64,000 nucleotides of DNA from Lacticaseibacillus absianus (GCF_013407595.1 NZ_JABEKX010000001.1:638522-702521); one strand, 5' to 3'; shown: positions 52,044 through 62,114, numbered from the stretch's first letter. Notes: generated by a model not told the origin, from the sequence alone. Program-made: numbers and translations.

Positions 52044-52691
52044 TTAAGCGATAGTGCCTTCGATGGTCTCGATGTCAGGCTTGCCGTCGCGTTCGACGAT
52101 CGCCGCGATCGCGGCGGTCAGGCCGGCGACCGCGTCATCTAGGGACAGCGCCGGGGTGTTCGGCCGGTTGGTCACCTGTTCGGGCAAAAACGGGATGTGG
52201 ATGAATCCGGCCTTGATGGCCGGGAACTGCTTATCGCGCATGTACTGCACCTGGTACATGATGTGGTTGCAGACGTAGGTGCCGGCCGTCGTCGACACGG
52301 CGGCTGGCAGCCCGGCGGCGCGGATCGCGCGGGTCATCGCTTTGACCGGCAGCTGGGTGAAGTAGGCGGTCTCGCCATCTTCGTGGATCGTGCGATTGAG
52401 CGGCTGGAAGCCGGCGTTGTCCGCGATGCGCCCGTCGTCGAAATTGATCGCCACGCGCTCCGGGGTCAGCCCGAAGCGCCCGCCGGCCTGGCCGACGTTG
52501 AGCACGTAATCCGGTTGTTCGCGCTCGATCGCGGCGCGGACGACGTCTGCGGAGACGTCGAATTTGGTCGGGATCTCCAGTTTGATGATCGTCGCGCCGT
52601 CGATCGTGTCGGGCAAGCGGCGCACGGATTCGATGGCGGGATTGATCCGGTCTTCACCGAAGGGATCGAAGCCTGTAACAAGAATTTTCAT
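52044..52691 (-). CDS. pcp: Pyroglutamyl-peptidase I
   Basis: 215 residues, peptidase family C15. [17 protein letters not shown] opens the fold, the Glu is in LTPERVAIN, the Cys nucleophile in [15 protein letters not shown] and the His in [12 protein letters not shown]. It removes N-terminal pyroglutamate from peptides in the cytoplasm. It is the last gene of an operon with DUF969 and DUF979 membrane proteins, a constant trio in Firmicutes, likely for uptake and use of 5-oxoprolyl peptides or 5-oxoproline. Confidence 0.96.
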   Translation of the reverse strand: MKILVTGFDPFGEDRINPAIESVRRLPDTIDGATIIKLEIPTKFDVSADVVRAAIEREQPDYVLNVGQAGGRFGLTPERVAINFDDGRIADNAGFQPLNRTIHEDGETAYFTQLPVKAMTRAIRAAGLPAAVSTTAGTYVCNHIMYQVQYMRDKQFPAIKAGFIHIPFLPEQVTNRPNTPALSLDDAVAGLTAAIAAIVERDGKPDIETIEGTIA

Positions 52692-52706
52692 TATGCGTGC
52701 CTCCTA

Positions 52707-53621
52707 TTAGAACGCCAGAACATACATCAGCCCGATCTGGACCACCAGCATCAGCAAAGCGACTGGCGCTTGCTGCTTGATGACGCCCATCGGGTCTTCC
52801 ATCTCCTGCAACGCGACGGGCAGACTGTTGAAGTTTGCGGCCATCGGGGTCAGCAGGGTGCCACAGTAGCCGGCGGTCATCCCGATCGCAGCGACGACGG
52901 CGGGGTTGCCCCCTTGCGCGACGACGAACGGGATCCCGACGGCGGCGGTGATCACCGCGAAGGCGGCAAAGGCGTTCCCCATGATCGCGGTGAACAGCGC
53001 CATCGCGATGCAGTACAGTGCGACGCCCAGCAGGTGGTTGCCGGCAGGGAAAACGCCTGCGATCAGCTTGGCCGTCAGCTCGCCGACGCCGGCTGCGGTG
53101 AAGACCGCGCCCAGCGTCGCCAGCAGCTGGGGCAGGATCCCGGCGGCGCCGACCGAGCGGACCATCCGCTGGGTGTCGGTGTAGACTTCACTGACTGGCG
53201 CCTTGGCGAGGATCATCGCCATGATTAACGAGACCAGCGCCCCGATGCCGATCCCGACTTGGCCGCCAAGGGTCGTGAACTGGGCGATCGCAATGGAGAC
53301 AGCCGCCAGCACGATGCTCGGCGCGAAGACCCAGCCGCCGATGCGCTGGGCCTCGGCCGCGGCCCGCTTCAGGTCCAGGCTCGGCAGGGTGCCGAGGCGG
53401 ATCTGCTTGAAGGCGGCCAGCAGTCCGATCAAGACGATCATGCCCCCGACGATGGTGTAAGGGATCAGGGTCCCGAAGGCGAAGATCACCGCCAGCAGAC
53501 CCCAGAACAGGCCGGTCCCGTAGCGCGCCGGGTTGGTCCGATCGCGTAGGGACTCGATCCCGGCGATCGCCATGATCGCTCCGATCAAGGCGTAAAGGGC
53601 AAGCAGTAAGGTGTCGACCAT
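52707..53621 (-). CDS. DUF979 membrane protein
   Basis: 304 residues with about eight hydrophobic segments. Always found with DUF969 and often with pcp; together they look like two subunits of a transporter. FTAIMGNAFAAFAVITAAVGIPFVVAQGGNP and MTAGYCGTLLTPMAANFNSLP are conserved. The start overlaps the DUF969 stop by one base. Substrate inferred as pyroglutamyl compounds from the neighbour only. Confidence 0.9.
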   Translation of the reverse strand: MVDTLLLALYALIGAIMAIAGIESLRDRTNPARYGTGLFWGLLAVIFAFGTLIPYTIVGGMIVLIGLLAAFKQIRLGTLPSLDLKRAAAEAQRIGGWVFAPSIVLAAVSIAIAQFTTLGGQVGIGIGALVSLIMAMILAKAPVSEVYTDTQRMVRSVGAAGILPQLLATLGAVFTAAGVGELTAKLIAGVFPAGNHLLGVALYCIAMALFTAIMGNAFAAFAVITAAVGIPFVVAQGGNPAVVAAIGMTAGYCGTLLTPMAANFNSLPVALQEMEDPMGVIKQQAPVALLMLVVQIGLMYVLAF

Positions 53622-54289
53622 CAGCGTGCCTCCTTTGCGTTGAAGCGGCGATCGAACCAGACGTTATAGGCGACCACGATCACCAGGGTCACCAAGGCGA
53701 CGGGGATCGAATTCATCACGACCTGGTTTGGCGTCACGGGGTGCTTGAGCGTCGTCATTGTCTGCGAGATCAGGAGCACCCCACCGGACGCGACGAACAG
53801 GTTCTGGGCAAAAAAGTTCCCGAAGTTGTCGACCGCCGCAGCGCGGCCCTTGATCAGGTCGATCTCAGGGTCGGTCAGGGGCCGCTTGGCTTCGGCCGCG
53901 GCCGTCACCATCGGGGTGATCAGCGGGCGGACGAACTGGACTTGGCCAGACAGGGAGATGCCGAAGATCCCGCCGAGCTCGCGGATCGCGAGGTACAAGT
54001 TGAGGATGCGGCTCGGGGTCAGGCGCTTGAGCTTCTTGATCGCGTTGACGGCAACCTCCTTGAGCCCGTGGCGCTCGACTAACCCGATCATCGGCAGGGT
54101 GAGGAAGAACAGCGAGACGGGCCGGTTGGTGACGAAGCTTTCGCCCAGCGTGGCCAAGAGCGTCGGGATGCTCATCCCGGAGAACAGGCCGGTCGCGATC
54201 GCGGCGATCACGACGACGGCGGTGGTGTCCCACTTCAGGGCGAACCCGATCACGATGATCAGGATACCGATCAGCTTGAGATATTCCAT
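53621..54289 (-). CDS. DUF969 membrane protein
   Basis: 222 residues, five or six hydrophobic segments. EYLKLIGILIIVIGFALKWDTTAVVVIAAIATGL and LTLPMIGLVERHGLKE are typical of DUF969. It is the first gene of the operon DUF969-DUF979-pcp and probably forms a transport complex with DUF979. GAAAGAAGGG lies before ATG 54289. Confidence 0.9.
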   Translation of the reverse strand: MEYLKLIGILIIVIGFALKWDTTAVVVIAAIATGLFSGMSIPTLLATLGESFVTNRPVSLFFLTLPMIGLVERHGLKEVAVNAIKKLKRLTPSRILNLYLAIRELGGIFGISLSGQVQFVRPLITPMVTAAAEAKRPLTDPEIDLIKGRAAAVDNFGNFFAQNLFVASGGVLLISQTMTTLKHPVTPNQVVMNSIPVALVTLVIVVAYNVWFDRRFNAKEAR

Positions 54290-54444
54290 TGGAACCCTTC
54301 TTTCTATGATGGCTTGAGCGGGCGGCGTGGGCGTGTGGCTCAGGGGACCACGCTGCGCCGCTCGACGAATGCGGCAAGTGTCTCTTTCAGACTACGCGTG
54401 GTGGGGCGGAATCGTCAAGTGAGCCCTTGCGCTGGCGGGACCTC

Positions 54445-54487
54445 AAAAAGCCCGCGCAGGCGATACAACTCATCGCGGTGCGCGGGC
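54445..54487 (-). terminator. lysC terminator
   Basis: Minus strand: GCCCGCGCA (54479-54487) pairs with TGCGCGGGC (54450-54458), followed by five T residues. Confidence 0.85.
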
Positions 54488-54496
54488 ATAGTCGGC

Positions 54497-55864
54497 TCAC
54501 GGGTGGGGGTGGGTCTCGCTCAAGGCGTAGATCGCCCGGACCGCGTCGGCGGCGCGGTCGGCCGGGACGCCCAGCATCAGACTGATGCGCGAGGCCCCTT
54601 GGTTGAGGATCGAAGGGGCGATGCCGATGTCGGCGAGGCAGCCCATGATCTGGGCGATGATCGTCGGCTTGGCGTACAGGCCCTCGCCGACGACCATCAG
54701 GATCGCGATGTCGTCGAGCCACTCGAGGTGGTCCGGGTGGAGCTTGCGCGTGATGTCATCGGTCAGCGCCTCCTTGATCCCGGCGCCGAGTTGGGCCTTG
54801 TCGATGATCACCGTCAGGTCGTCGATCCCGCTGGGCATATGCTCGTACGAGACGCCGTACTGCTCGAAGATCCGCAGGAGGCGCAGCGTGAAGCCGACTT
54901 GCGCGTTGATCAAGTAACGGTGCAGGTACAGGGCGACGAAGTTGTGCTTGGCCGCCACCCCGGTGATGTGGTGGTGGTGATTGACGTTTTTGGTCGGGGC
55001 GATGATGGTCCCGCGCGCAGCCGGCTCGTTGGTGTTCTTGACGTTGACCGGGATGTTCGCTTGGCTCATCGGGATGATCGCCTCGTCGTTGAACACCGTG
55101 AAGCCGGCGTAGGCGAGCTCGCGCATCTCCCGGTAGGTCAGGGTCTTGATCGCCCGTGGGTGGGCGACGATCCGCGGATCGGCCGCGTACACGGAGGAGA
55201 CGTCGGTGAAGTTCTCGTACAACTCGGCGCCTAGCCCACGCGCCAGGATCGAGCCAGTGATGTCCGAACCGCCGCGCGCGAAGGTTGCGATGTGGCCGGC
55301 CCGGTCGTAGGCAAAAAAGCCGGGGACGATGATGGTCTCGTCTGGGGCCAAGTTGAACTCGGCGATCCGGGCGTAGGAGTCCGGGGCGATGTTGGCCGCC
55401 CGCGGCCGCCCGGACACAACCATGCCCAGGGCCTTGGGGTCGACGAAGCGCGCGTTGACCCCGCGGTGGCGCATCACGGCGGCGACCAAGCGGGCGTTCA
55501 TGAACTCCCCTTGGGCCATGAACGTGGCGGTCAGGTAGTCGAGGTTCAGGTAGGACTGGCGCGTCATCTGCAAGAGGTGCTGGCGCAGGTGGCCGACGAT
55601 CGTGTCGGGCATCCCGAAGTCGGCGGTGATGTCGGCGTAGCGCGCGATGATCGCGTCGACCGAAGCGGTCACGTCGGCGCCGGCGATGACGGCCTGGGCG
55701 AGTTGCCCCAGCAGGTCGGTGACTTTGATGTCGCCCTTGAACCGCTTGCCGGGGGCGGACACGACGACGACGCGGCGGGTCGGGTCGGCGGCGATGATGT
55801 CTAGGACTTTGGCGAGTTGCGGCCCGGTTGCAAGCGACGAGCCGCCGAATTTGATCACTTTCAC
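54497..55864 (-). CDS. lysC: Aspartate kinase
   Basis: 455 residues. KVIKFGGSSLATG is the nucleotide-binding start of the kinase fold; FARGGSDITGSILARGL and the EIYTDVSSVYAADPR-like block (ENFTDVSSVYAADPR) follow. Two ACT domains fill the C-terminal third (about 300-450), the usual regulatory part for lysine or threonine feedback. It phosphorylates aspartate, the first step towards lysine, diaminopimelate, threonine and methionine. It starts at GTG 55864 behind AAAGAGG. Divergent from the dap operon but not behind the lysine riboswitch. Confidence 0.95.
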   Translation of the reverse strand: MKVIKFGGSSLATGPQLAKVLDIIAADPTRRVVVVSAPGKRFKGDIKVTDLLGQLAQAVIAGADVTASVDAIIARYADITADFGMPDTIVGHLRQHLLQMTRQSYLNLDYLTATFMAQGEFMNARLVAAVMRHRGVNARFVDPKALGMVVSGRPRAANIAPDSYARIAEFNLAPDETIIVPGFFAYDRAGHIATFARGGSDITGSILARGLGAELYENFTDVSSVYAADPRIVAHPRAIKTLTYREMRELAYAGFTVFNDEAIIPMSQANIPVNVKNTNEPAARGTIIAPTKNVNHHHHITGVAAKHNFVALYLHRYLINAQVGFTLRLLRIFEQYGVSYEHMPSGIDDLTVIIDKAQLGAGIKEALTDDITRKLHPDHLEWLDDIAILMVVGEGLYAKPTIIAQIMGCLADIGIAPSILNQGASRISLMLGVPADRAADAVRAIYALSETHPHP

Positions 55865-55899
55865 GATGATTCCTCTTTAAGGTTGTCTTTTAATGTTCA

Positions 55900-55928
55900 A
55901 GTTAACCGCCAAGCGGTGGCTGTGTCAA
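55900..55928 (-). promoter_or_regulatory. lysC promoter
   Basis: Minus strand TTGACA (55923-55928), 17-base spacer, TTAACT (55900-55905). The leader is only about 30 bases, too short for a riboswitch. Confidence 0.75.
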
Positions 55929-55933
55929 TAGGC

Positions 55934-55962
55934 TTGACAGGCGTCTGCGAAACGCGTACCCT
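55934..55962 (+). promoter_or_regulatory. dap operon promoter
   Basis: TTGACA (55934-55939), 17-base spacer, TACCCT (55957-55962). Its -35 box and that of lysC form a perfect inverted repeat, TGTCAA-TAGGC-TTGACA. Confidence 0.75.
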
Positions 55963-55974
55963 AGGGGCAATTAC

Positions 55975-56221
55975 ATGATAGAGGTCGCGGTCGCCATCAG
56001 TATCGCATCCAAGCCTGACACAAGGCGTTGCGGATGCGGGAAAGGGAACACCGCCGAAGTCTACGCGCCTGTGTCGGCGTGTCGGTTGGGGCACGGGTGA
56101 ATAGCCGGTGAACTGTCGCAGCAATGCGGAGCGCTATCGTTGACGATATGGACGATTCTCGCCATCACGCGGTGGCGGCGGCCCATCTGGTGAGCGACTT
56201 GCGCCAGACGGGCCTTTTTTT
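55975..56221 (+). promoter_or_regulatory. Lysine riboswitch (L box) with terminator
   Basis: The P1 helix is 55975-55981 with 56134-56140. Conserved L-box elements appear in order: AGAGGTCGCG, AGTA, GGGAAAGGG, CGCCGAAG, TTGGGGCA, GGTGAACTGTC, GGAGCGC. An alternative hairpin (CGCCATC with GGTGGCG at 56159-56178) is followed by a terminator stem (56180-56190 with 56204-56214, one mismatch) and seven T residues. Lysine binding should favour termination and shut the dap operon. Confidence 0.93.
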
Positions 56222-56246
56222 GCACACATCACAAGGAGGATGAACC

Positions 56247-56963
56247 ATGCCACAGCCATTCAACGCAGAACAGATCATCGATTACATCGCCACCGCCCCG
56301 AAGACGACCCCGCTTCACGTCACCTTCAGCGGCGCGCTTGACCAGCTGACGCCGGTGCCGGCCGGCGTCGAGCACTTCTTCGATGTCAAGGTCGGCCAGC
56401 TCTTCGGCGACGCGGCGGCGATCCGGCCGTGGTTGGCGGCCAACGCGGCGGCGATCACGGCGACACACGTTGAGGTGACCGGGCGCAACACTGGGGTACC
56501 GATGCTGGACATTGAAGGGCTCAACGCCCGCATCGAACCCGGCGCGATCATTCGCGAGCACGTGACGATCGATGACAACGCGGTGATCATGATGGGCGCG
56601 GTGATCAATATCGGGAGCAAGATCGGCGCCGGCACCATGATCGATATGGGGGCGGTGCTGGGCGGTCGCGCGACCGTCGGCCAGCACTGCCACATCGGGG
56701 CCGGGGCGGTCCTAGCGGGGGTGGTCGAGCCCGCGTCGGCCACACCGGTGATCGTTGAAGACGATGTCCTGATCGGCGCCAACGCCGTCGTGCTGGAAGG
56801 GATCCGTGTCGGGACTGGTGCGGTGGTCGCCGCCGGGGCGATCGTGGTCAACGACGTGCCGGCGCACGCGGTGGTCGCAGGCGTCCCGGCGAAGGTGATC
56901 AAGATGAACGACGCCAAGACCCAGGGCAAGACGGCCTTGATCGACGCGTTGCGCACGCTGTGA
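56247..56963 (+). CDS. dapH: Tetrahydrodipicolinate N-acetyltransferase
   Basis: 238 residues. The left-handed beta-helix hexapeptide repeats run from about residue 90 to 200 ([54 protein letters not shown]). It acetylates L-2,3,4,5-tetrahydrodipicolinate in the acetyl branch of lysine synthesis. First gene of the riboswitch-controlled operon, behind AAGGAGGATGAACC. Also called dapD in lactobacilli. Confidence 0.95.
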   Translation: MPQPFNAEQIIDYIATAPKTTPLHVTFSGALDQLTPVPAGVEHFFDVKVGQLFGDAAAIRPWLAANAAAITATHVEVTGRNTGVPMLDIEGLNARIEPGAIIREHVTIDDNAVIMMGAVINIGSKIGAGTMIDMGAVLGGRATVGQHCHIGAGAVLAGVVEPASATPVIVEDDVLIGANAVVLEGIRVGTGAVVAAGAIVVNDVPAHAVVAGVPAKVIKMNDAKTQGKTALIDALRTL

Positions 56964-56972
56964 GGCACGGCG

Positions 56973-58154
56973 ATGGCAGAACTGACTGACACGGCGCTAC
57001 GCGAGATCCGGCGCGACTTGCACCGGATCCCGGAGCTGGCGCTACACGAAACGCAGACGCAGGCGTACTTGCGCAAGCAGATCACGGCCTGGGCGACGCC
57101 GTTCATGCAGATCCGCACGGTGCCCGCGGTGCCCACCGCGTTGCTGGTCCGGCTGGCCGGCACGGCGCCGACGCGCACGATCGGCTACCGCACGGACATC
57201 GACGCGTTGCCCGTGGCGGAGGCGACGGGCCTGCCTTACGCCTCCACGCATCCCGGCGTGATGCACGCCTGCGGGCACGATGTGCACATGACCGTCGCGC
57301 TGGGCATCCTGCACCATTTTGCCCAGCACCAGCCCAAGGATAACCTGCTGTTCTTCTTCCAACCGGCGGAGGAGGCGGAGTACGGTGGCAAGCGCACCTT
57401 CGACGCCGGTGCCTTCACCGGTGAGTGGCGCCCGGATGAGTTCTACGGGCTGCACGACGACCCGGCGCGACCGGCGGGGCAGATCGCCACACGGCAAGGC
57501 ACGCTGTTTGCCGGGACCACGGAGATCCACCTGACCTTGACCGGGCGTGGTGGTCACGCGGCCTTCCCGCATCAGGCGACGGACGCATTGGTCGCGGCGG
57601 CGGCCTTCGTGATGCAAGTGCAGACGGTCGTGTCGCGCAATGTCGACCCGGTCCGCGGCGGTGTCGTCACCATCGGGGCGCTGCATGCCGGCACGATCGG
57701 CAACGTGATCGCCGACAGTGCGCACCTCGACGGCACGATCCGCGCGTTTCGCCAGACCGACATCGAGATGATGCAGGCGCGCGTCCGGGCGATCGCAGAC
57801 GGGATCGGCGCGACTTACGGCGTGGCCGTCGACCTGCAGCTGATCCAAGGCGGCTATATGCCGGTCGAAAACGCGCCGGCGCAGACGGCGGACTTGATCG
57901 CCTACATGCAACAGACCCCAGGGGTCGACTGGGCCGAAAGCGCGCCGGCGATGACCGGTGAGGACTTCGGCTTCTTGCTCCAGCAGTTCCCAGGTACGAT
58001 GGTGTGGCTGGGCGTCAATGATCCCGCCCACGCCTTGCACGATGCCGCGCTGGCACCGGACGAAGCCGCGCTGAGCCCGGGGGTCGACGCGTTGGTCGGG
58101 TTTTTGCGCCACCGGATGGGGATGCCCCAAGTTAAGGAGGAAACCAATGATTGA
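56973..58154 (+). CDS. N-acetyldiaminopimelate deacetylase (M20 family)
   Basis: 393 residues. M20 metallopeptidase with RDLHRIPELALHE, metal ligands in MHACGHDVHM, QPAEEAEYGGKR with catalytic Glu, and GRGGHAAFPHQATDAL in the dimerisation domain. In B. subtilis the equivalent gene is ykuR, next to dapH. It removes the acetyl group from N-acetyl-LL-diaminopimelate. Overlaps dapA by eight bases, so coupled. Confidence 0.93.
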   Translation: MAELTDTALREIRRDLHRIPELALHETQTQAYLRKQITAWATPFMQIRTVPAVPTALLVRLAGTAPTRTIGYRTDIDALPVAEATGLPYASTHPGVMHACGHDVHMTVALGILHHFAQHQPKDNLLFFFQPAEEAEYGGKRTFDAGAFTGEWRPDEFYGLHDDPARPAGQIATRQGTLFAGTTEIHLTLTGRGGHAAFPHQATDALVAAAAFVMQVQTVVSRNVDPVRGGVVTIGALHAGTIGNVIADSAHLDGTIRAFRQTDIEMMQARVRAIADGIGATYGVAVDLQLIQGGYMPVENAPAQTADLIAYMQQTPGVDWAESAPAMTGEDFGFLLQQFPGTMVWLGVNDPAHALHDAALAPDEAALSPGVDALVGFLRHRMGMPQVKEETND

Positions 58155-59016
58155 ACATGCGACGATCTTAACGGCGCTCGTCACGCCGTTCACCGCAACG
58201 GATGAGATCGATTGGCCGGCGCTCGACGCGTTGGTCGACCGGCTGATCGCGGCTCACACCGACGGCTTTGTCGTCGGGGCGACAACGGGGGAGTCCCCGA
58301 CGTTGACGCACGACGAGAAGCACGCGCTGGTCACCCACGTGATCGCCCAGGTCGCTGGCCGCGCCAGCATCGTCGCCAACGTCGGTACGAACAACACGCG
58401 TGAATCGGCGGCAACGGCCCGCGAGTTCAGCGCGCTGCCAGGTGTCGACGCGGTGCTGGCGGTCACGCCCTACTATAATAAGCCGAGCCAGGCGGGCATC
58501 ATCGCCCACTTCGAGGCGATCGCGGACGCGTCCAGCAAGCCGGTGATCATCTATAACATCCCCGGGCGCGTGGTCGTCACGGTGACCAACGAGACGCTGG
58601 CGACGCTGGCCCAGTACCCGAACATCGGCGGCGTCAAGCAGTGCACCACCGCGGAAGACCTCGCCTGGCTGGTCGCCCACACGCCGAGCGACTTTGCCGT
58701 GTACACCGGCGAAGATGACCAGACCTTGGCGGCGATCCAGGCTGGGGCGCGCGGGGTGATCTCCGTGGCGTCGCACCTGTACGGCCCGGAGATGCATGCG
58801 ATGATCGAAGCGGAACGCGCCGGGGATCACGCGGCCGCGGCGCAGGCGATGGCCTGGCTGACACCGCGGATGAACGCGCTGTTCGCGTTCCCGTCGCCGG
58901 AGCCGGTCAAGGCGGTGTTGGCTGCCCGCGGGGAGCTGGCGAACTACTTGCGGCTACCGCTGGTGCCGCTGACGGCCGCGGAGCAGGCGCAGGTGATGAC
59001 GAGTTTGGAGGACTGA
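58147..59016 (+). CDS. dapA: 4-Hydroxy-tetrahydrodipicolinate synthase
   Basis: 289 residues, TIM barrel of the DapA family. GATTGESPTLTHDEK is the substrate-binding block, AVTPYYNKPSQAG holds the catalytic Tyr, YNIPGRV follows, and the Schiff-base Lys is in GGVKQCT (usually GVKEAS/T). It condenses pyruvate with aspartate semialdehyde. ATG 58147 follows AAGGAGG inside the end of the deacetylase gene. Confidence 0.96.
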   Translation: MIEHATILTALVTPFTATDEIDWPALDALVDRLIAAHTDGFVVGATTGESPTLTHDEKHALVTHVIAQVAGRASIVANVGTNNTRESAATAREFSALPGVDAVLAVTPYYNKPSQAGIIAHFEAIADASSKPVIIYNIPGRVVVTVTNETLATLAQYPNIGGVKQCTTAEDLAWLVAHTPSDFAVYTGEDDQTLAAIQAGARGVISVASHLYGPEMHAMIEAERAGDHAAAAQAMAWLTPRMNALFAFPSPEPVKAVLAARGELANYLRLPLVPLTAAEQAQVMTSLED

Positions 59017-59018
59017 CC

Positions 59019-59765
59019 ATGACAACAGTATTGATCGCCGGTGTGTTCGGCAAAATGGGCAAGACCGTGACCCAGATGATCGCGGGGACAGCGGATCTGC
59101 AGGTGGTCGCCGGGCTGGCGAACGGTGAGGCCGACACGGCGGCGTTTCCCGTGTTCCAGCGCCTAGACGCGATCACGGTGACCGCGGATGTCTGGCTGGA
59201 CTTCACCGTCCCAGCTGCCGCGCGGGTCAACGCCGAGTACGCGTTGACGCACGGCATGGACGCCGTGATCGGCACCAGCGGGATGACCCCTGCCGACTTT
59301 GACGCGCTGGGCCAGCTGGCCCAGCAGCAGGGGCGCCACATCCTGATCGTGCCGAACTTTGCGATCTCGGCCGTGCTGATGATGCAGTTTGCGGCCAAGG
59401 CGGCCCAGTACTTCCCGGACGCCGAAGTGGTCGAGGCACACCACAGTGATAAGCTCGACGCGCCATCCGGCACCGCCCGGGCTACGGCGCAGGCGATCAG
59501 CGCTGCGCGCAAGGCCGCCCCGCTGGCGCCGCACCAAGACGCGCCGGCGCGCGGGGAGTGGATCGATGACGTGCCGGTGCACGCGTTGCGCCTACCGGGC
59601 TACGTCGCGCAAGAGGAAGTGTACTTCGGCGGCCCGGGCGAAAGCCTGACGGTGTCGCAGGTGTCGTTCGACCGCTCGAGCTTCATGGGCGGCGTCGCGC
59701 TGGCGCTACGCCACGTCCAGCACCTGCCGGACTCATTGACCGTCGGTTTGGACCGCCTGTTGTAG
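59019..59765 (+). CDS. dapB: 4-Hydroxy-tetrahydrodipicolinate reductase
   Basis: 248 residues. VLIAGVFGKMGKTVTQMI is the nucleotide-binding loop; the active-site block VEAHHSDKLDAPSGTA has the conserved His and Lys. It uses NAD(P)H to make tetrahydrodipicolinate. It starts two bases after dapA ends. Confidence 0.96.
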   Translation: MTTVLIAGVFGKMGKTVTQMIAGTADLQVVAGLANGEADTAAFPVFQRLDAITVTADVWLDFTVPAAARVNAEYALTHGMDAVIGTSGMTPADFDALGQLAQQQGRHILIVPNFAISAVLMMQFAAKAAQYFPDAEVVEAHHSDKLDAPSGTARATAQAISAARKAAPLAPHQDAPARGEWIDDVPVHALRLPGYVAQEEVYFGGPGESLTVSQVSFDRSSFMGGVALALRHVQHLPDSLTVGLDRLL

Positions 59766-59780
59766 GCCAAAGGAGGACGT

Positions 59781-60962
59781 ATGCCAGAACTCAAAGCGAG
59801 CCTCACGGGCCTGGGCAACCGGGCGATGGCGACAGTGCCCCCCAGCGCGATCCGCGCGGTGGACACTAAACTCTCGGCGATCCCGGGGCTCATTAAGCTG
59901 ACGCTGGGTGAGCCGGACTTTGCGGTGCCGGCGCACATCAAGGCGGCCACGCAAGCAGCGATCGCGGCAGACTGGTCGCATTACGCGCCATCGTTCGGCT
60001 ACCTCAGCCTGCGTCAGGCGATCGCCGACTACCTCGCAGAGCGCTTCCAGGCCCACTACGACCCTGAGCAAGAAGTCGTCGTGACCGTCGGGGCGACGGA
60101 AGGGATCCACGCGGCGATCGCCGGGTTGTTCAACCCCGGTGACACCCTGATCATCCCGACGCCGGCGTTTCCGCTTTACGAGGCGGTCGGGCGCATCGCC
60201 GGGTTGAACCTCGTGCTGGTCGACACGGCGCCAGAGTATGTGTTGACGGCGGCCCGGCTTCAGGCGACGCTTGCGGCGCACCCGGACGCCAAGGGCCTCG
60301 TCTTGAACTACCCGAGCAACCCGACCGGGGCGACTTACACGCACGCGCAGCTCGAGGCACTCGTCGCGGTGCTTGAGCAGACCGACCTGGTCGTGTTGTC
60401 CGATGAGATCTACGCGGAGCTGAGCTACGAGACCCCGCACCTGAGCCTGGGGGCGCTGTTGCCGGCCCAGACGGTGCTGATCTCGGGACTCTCGAAGTCC
60501 CACGCGATGACGGGCTACCGCATCGGCTACCTGGCCGGCCCGGCCGCACTGATCGCCTTAGTGGGCAAAATGCACCAATTCCTGGTCACCTGTGCGGCCA
60601 GCCCGATGATGAAGGCGGCGGAGGCTGCGCTGATTGACGGCCGCCAAGACGCCGCCCGCATGCGCGCCGAGTACCAAGCGCGCCGCGACCTGATGCTGAC
60701 GGCGCTGACCGCGGTGGGCTTCAGTGGACCGACGCCGGCCGGGGCGTTTTATATCTTCGCCCAGCTCCCGGCGCAGTTCGGGCAAGACGATGTCGCCTTC
60801 GTCGACGCACTGGCCCAAGAGGCCGGCGTCGGCGTCGTCCCGGGGTCGGTGTTCGGCCCCGGTGGCGCCGGCCACATCCGCCTGTCTTACGCCGCCAGCA
60901 CCGCCGCCTTGACGGAAGCGGCGGCCCGCATCCAGCGCTTCGTGCGCGCACATCAAGAATGA
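59781..60962 (+). CDS. patA: Class I aminotransferase (PatA-like, N-acetyl-LL-DAP aminotransferase)
   Basis: 393 residues. Fold-type I PLP enzyme: LGEPDFAVPAHIKAA, NYPSNPTGATY, VVLSDEIYAELSY and the PLP Lys in ISGLSKSHAMTGYRIGYLAG. In the acetyl branch PatA converts N-acetyl-2-amino-6-oxopimelate into N-acetyl-LL-diaminopimelate. Its place in the operon supports that role, although the enzyme may also use aspartate. AAAGGAGGA precedes ATG 59781. Confidence 0.92.
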   Translation: MPELKASLTGLGNRAMATVPPSAIRAVDTKLSAIPGLIKLTLGEPDFAVPAHIKAATQAAIAADWSHYAPSFGYLSLRQAIADYLAERFQAHYDPEQEVVVTVGATEGIHAAIAGLFNPGDTLIIPTPAFPLYEAVGRIAGLNLVLVDTAPEYVLTAARLQATLAAHPDAKGLVLNYPSNPTGATYTHAQLEALVAVLEQTDLVVLSDEIYAELSYETPHLSLGALLPAQTVLISGLSKSHAMTGYRIGYLAGPAALIALVGKMHQFLVTCAASPMMKAAEAALIDGRQDAARMRAEYQARRDLMLTALTAVGFSGPTPAGAFYIFAQLPAQFGQDDVAFVDALAQEAGVGVVPGSVFGPGGAGHIRLSYAASTAALTEAAARIQRFVRAHQE

Positions 60963-60974
60963 GGAAGTCTTAGT

Positions 60975-62063
60975 ATGAGCAAAAATGCCTATGTCGTTGC
61001 GATCCTCGGGGCCACCGGGGCAGTCGGGACGCGTTTGATCCAGCAACTTGAACAATCTACGATCCCGGTGGCGGCGGTCCGCCTGCTGGCCAGCCCGCGT
61101 TCGGCGGGCAAAGTCCTGCAGTTTCGCGGTGAGCCGGTCACCGTGACCGTTGCGACCCCTGAGGCGTTCGACGGGGTCGACTTGGTGCTCGCCAGTGCCG
61201 GTGGCAGCGTGTCCGGGCGTCTGCTGCCCGAGGCCGTGCGCCGCGGCGCGGTGTGCGTTGACAACACCAGCTTCTTTCGGATGAACCCGGACGTCCCGCT
61301 GGTGGTGCCCGAGGTCAACGAGGACGCGCTGGTCGACCATAACGGCATCATTGCCAACCCGAACTGCTCGACTATTCAGATGATGGTCGCCTTGGCGCCG
61401 ATCCGCGCCAAGTACGGCCTGCGCCGCATCGTGGTCTCGACTTACCAGGCGGCGAGCGGGGCGGGCCAAAGCGCGATCCAGGAGCTGCGCGATGAGGCGC
61501 AGGCCTACCTGAAAGGCGAGGCGATGACCGCCAGCGTGCTGCCGGTCAAGGGGGACAAGCGCCACTACCCGCTGGCGTTCAACTTGCTGCCGCAGATCGA
61601 CGTGTTCGAGGCCGATGGCTACACGCACGAAGAGTGGAAGATGATCCACGAGACCAAGAAGATCATGCTCGGGGACATGGACGACCCGGCGATCAAGGTC
61701 ACCGCGACCTGTGTACGTGTCCCGGTGCCGATCGGTCACGGCGAGTCCGTCTGGTTCGAAGTCGGCGCAGGCCAGACCCCAAGCGCGGATGAGCTGCGCG
61801 CGGCGCTGGCGGCCGCCCCCGGCGTCGTGGTCGAGGACGACCCGGCGACGCAGACCTATCCGCAGCCGCTCAACGCCGAAGGCAGCCGCGACACGTTCGT
61901 CGGCCGCATCCGCCCCGACCTGGAGACGCCAGGGGCGTATAACCTGTGGGTGGTCTCCGATAACCTGCTGAAGGGCGCGGCTTGGAACACCGTCCAGATC
62001 GCCGAGCGCTTGGTCGCCCGTGACCTGGTCCGCGTGCCGGCCGGCGCCGCGGCTAAGTTCTGA
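60975..62063 (+). CDS. asd: Aspartate-semialdehyde dehydrogenase
   Basis: 362 residues. [19 protein letters not shown] is the NADP loop; the Cys nucleophile is in [15 protein letters not shown], and [17 protein letters not shown] is the substrate block with the catalytic His. It reduces aspartyl phosphate to the semialdehyde that DapA uses. Last gene of the operon. The lysine pathway lacks only dapF and lysA here, which must lie elsewhere. Confidence 0.96.
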   Translation: MSKNAYVVAILGATGAVGTRLIQQLEQSTIPVAAVRLLASPRSAGKVLQFRGEPVTVTVATPEAFDGVDLVLASAGGSVSGRLLPEAVRRGAVCVDNTSFFRMNPDVPLVVPEVNEDALVDHNGIIANPNCSTIQMMVALAPIRAKYGLRRIVVSTYQAASGAGQSAIQELRDEAQAYLKGEAMTASVLPVKGDKRHYPLAFNLLPQIDVFEADGYTHEEWKMIHETKKIMLGDMDDPAIKVTATCVRVPVPIGHGESVWFEVGAGQTPSADELRAALAAAPGVVVEDDPATQTYPQPLNAEGSRDTFVGRIRPDLETPGAYNLWVVSDNLLKGAAWNTVQIAERLVARDLVRVPAGAAAKF

Positions 62064-62114
62064 CGCGATGAGCCTGACCGGCGGCTGAGACCCAATGCGG
62101 TTTTAGCCCAGTGG

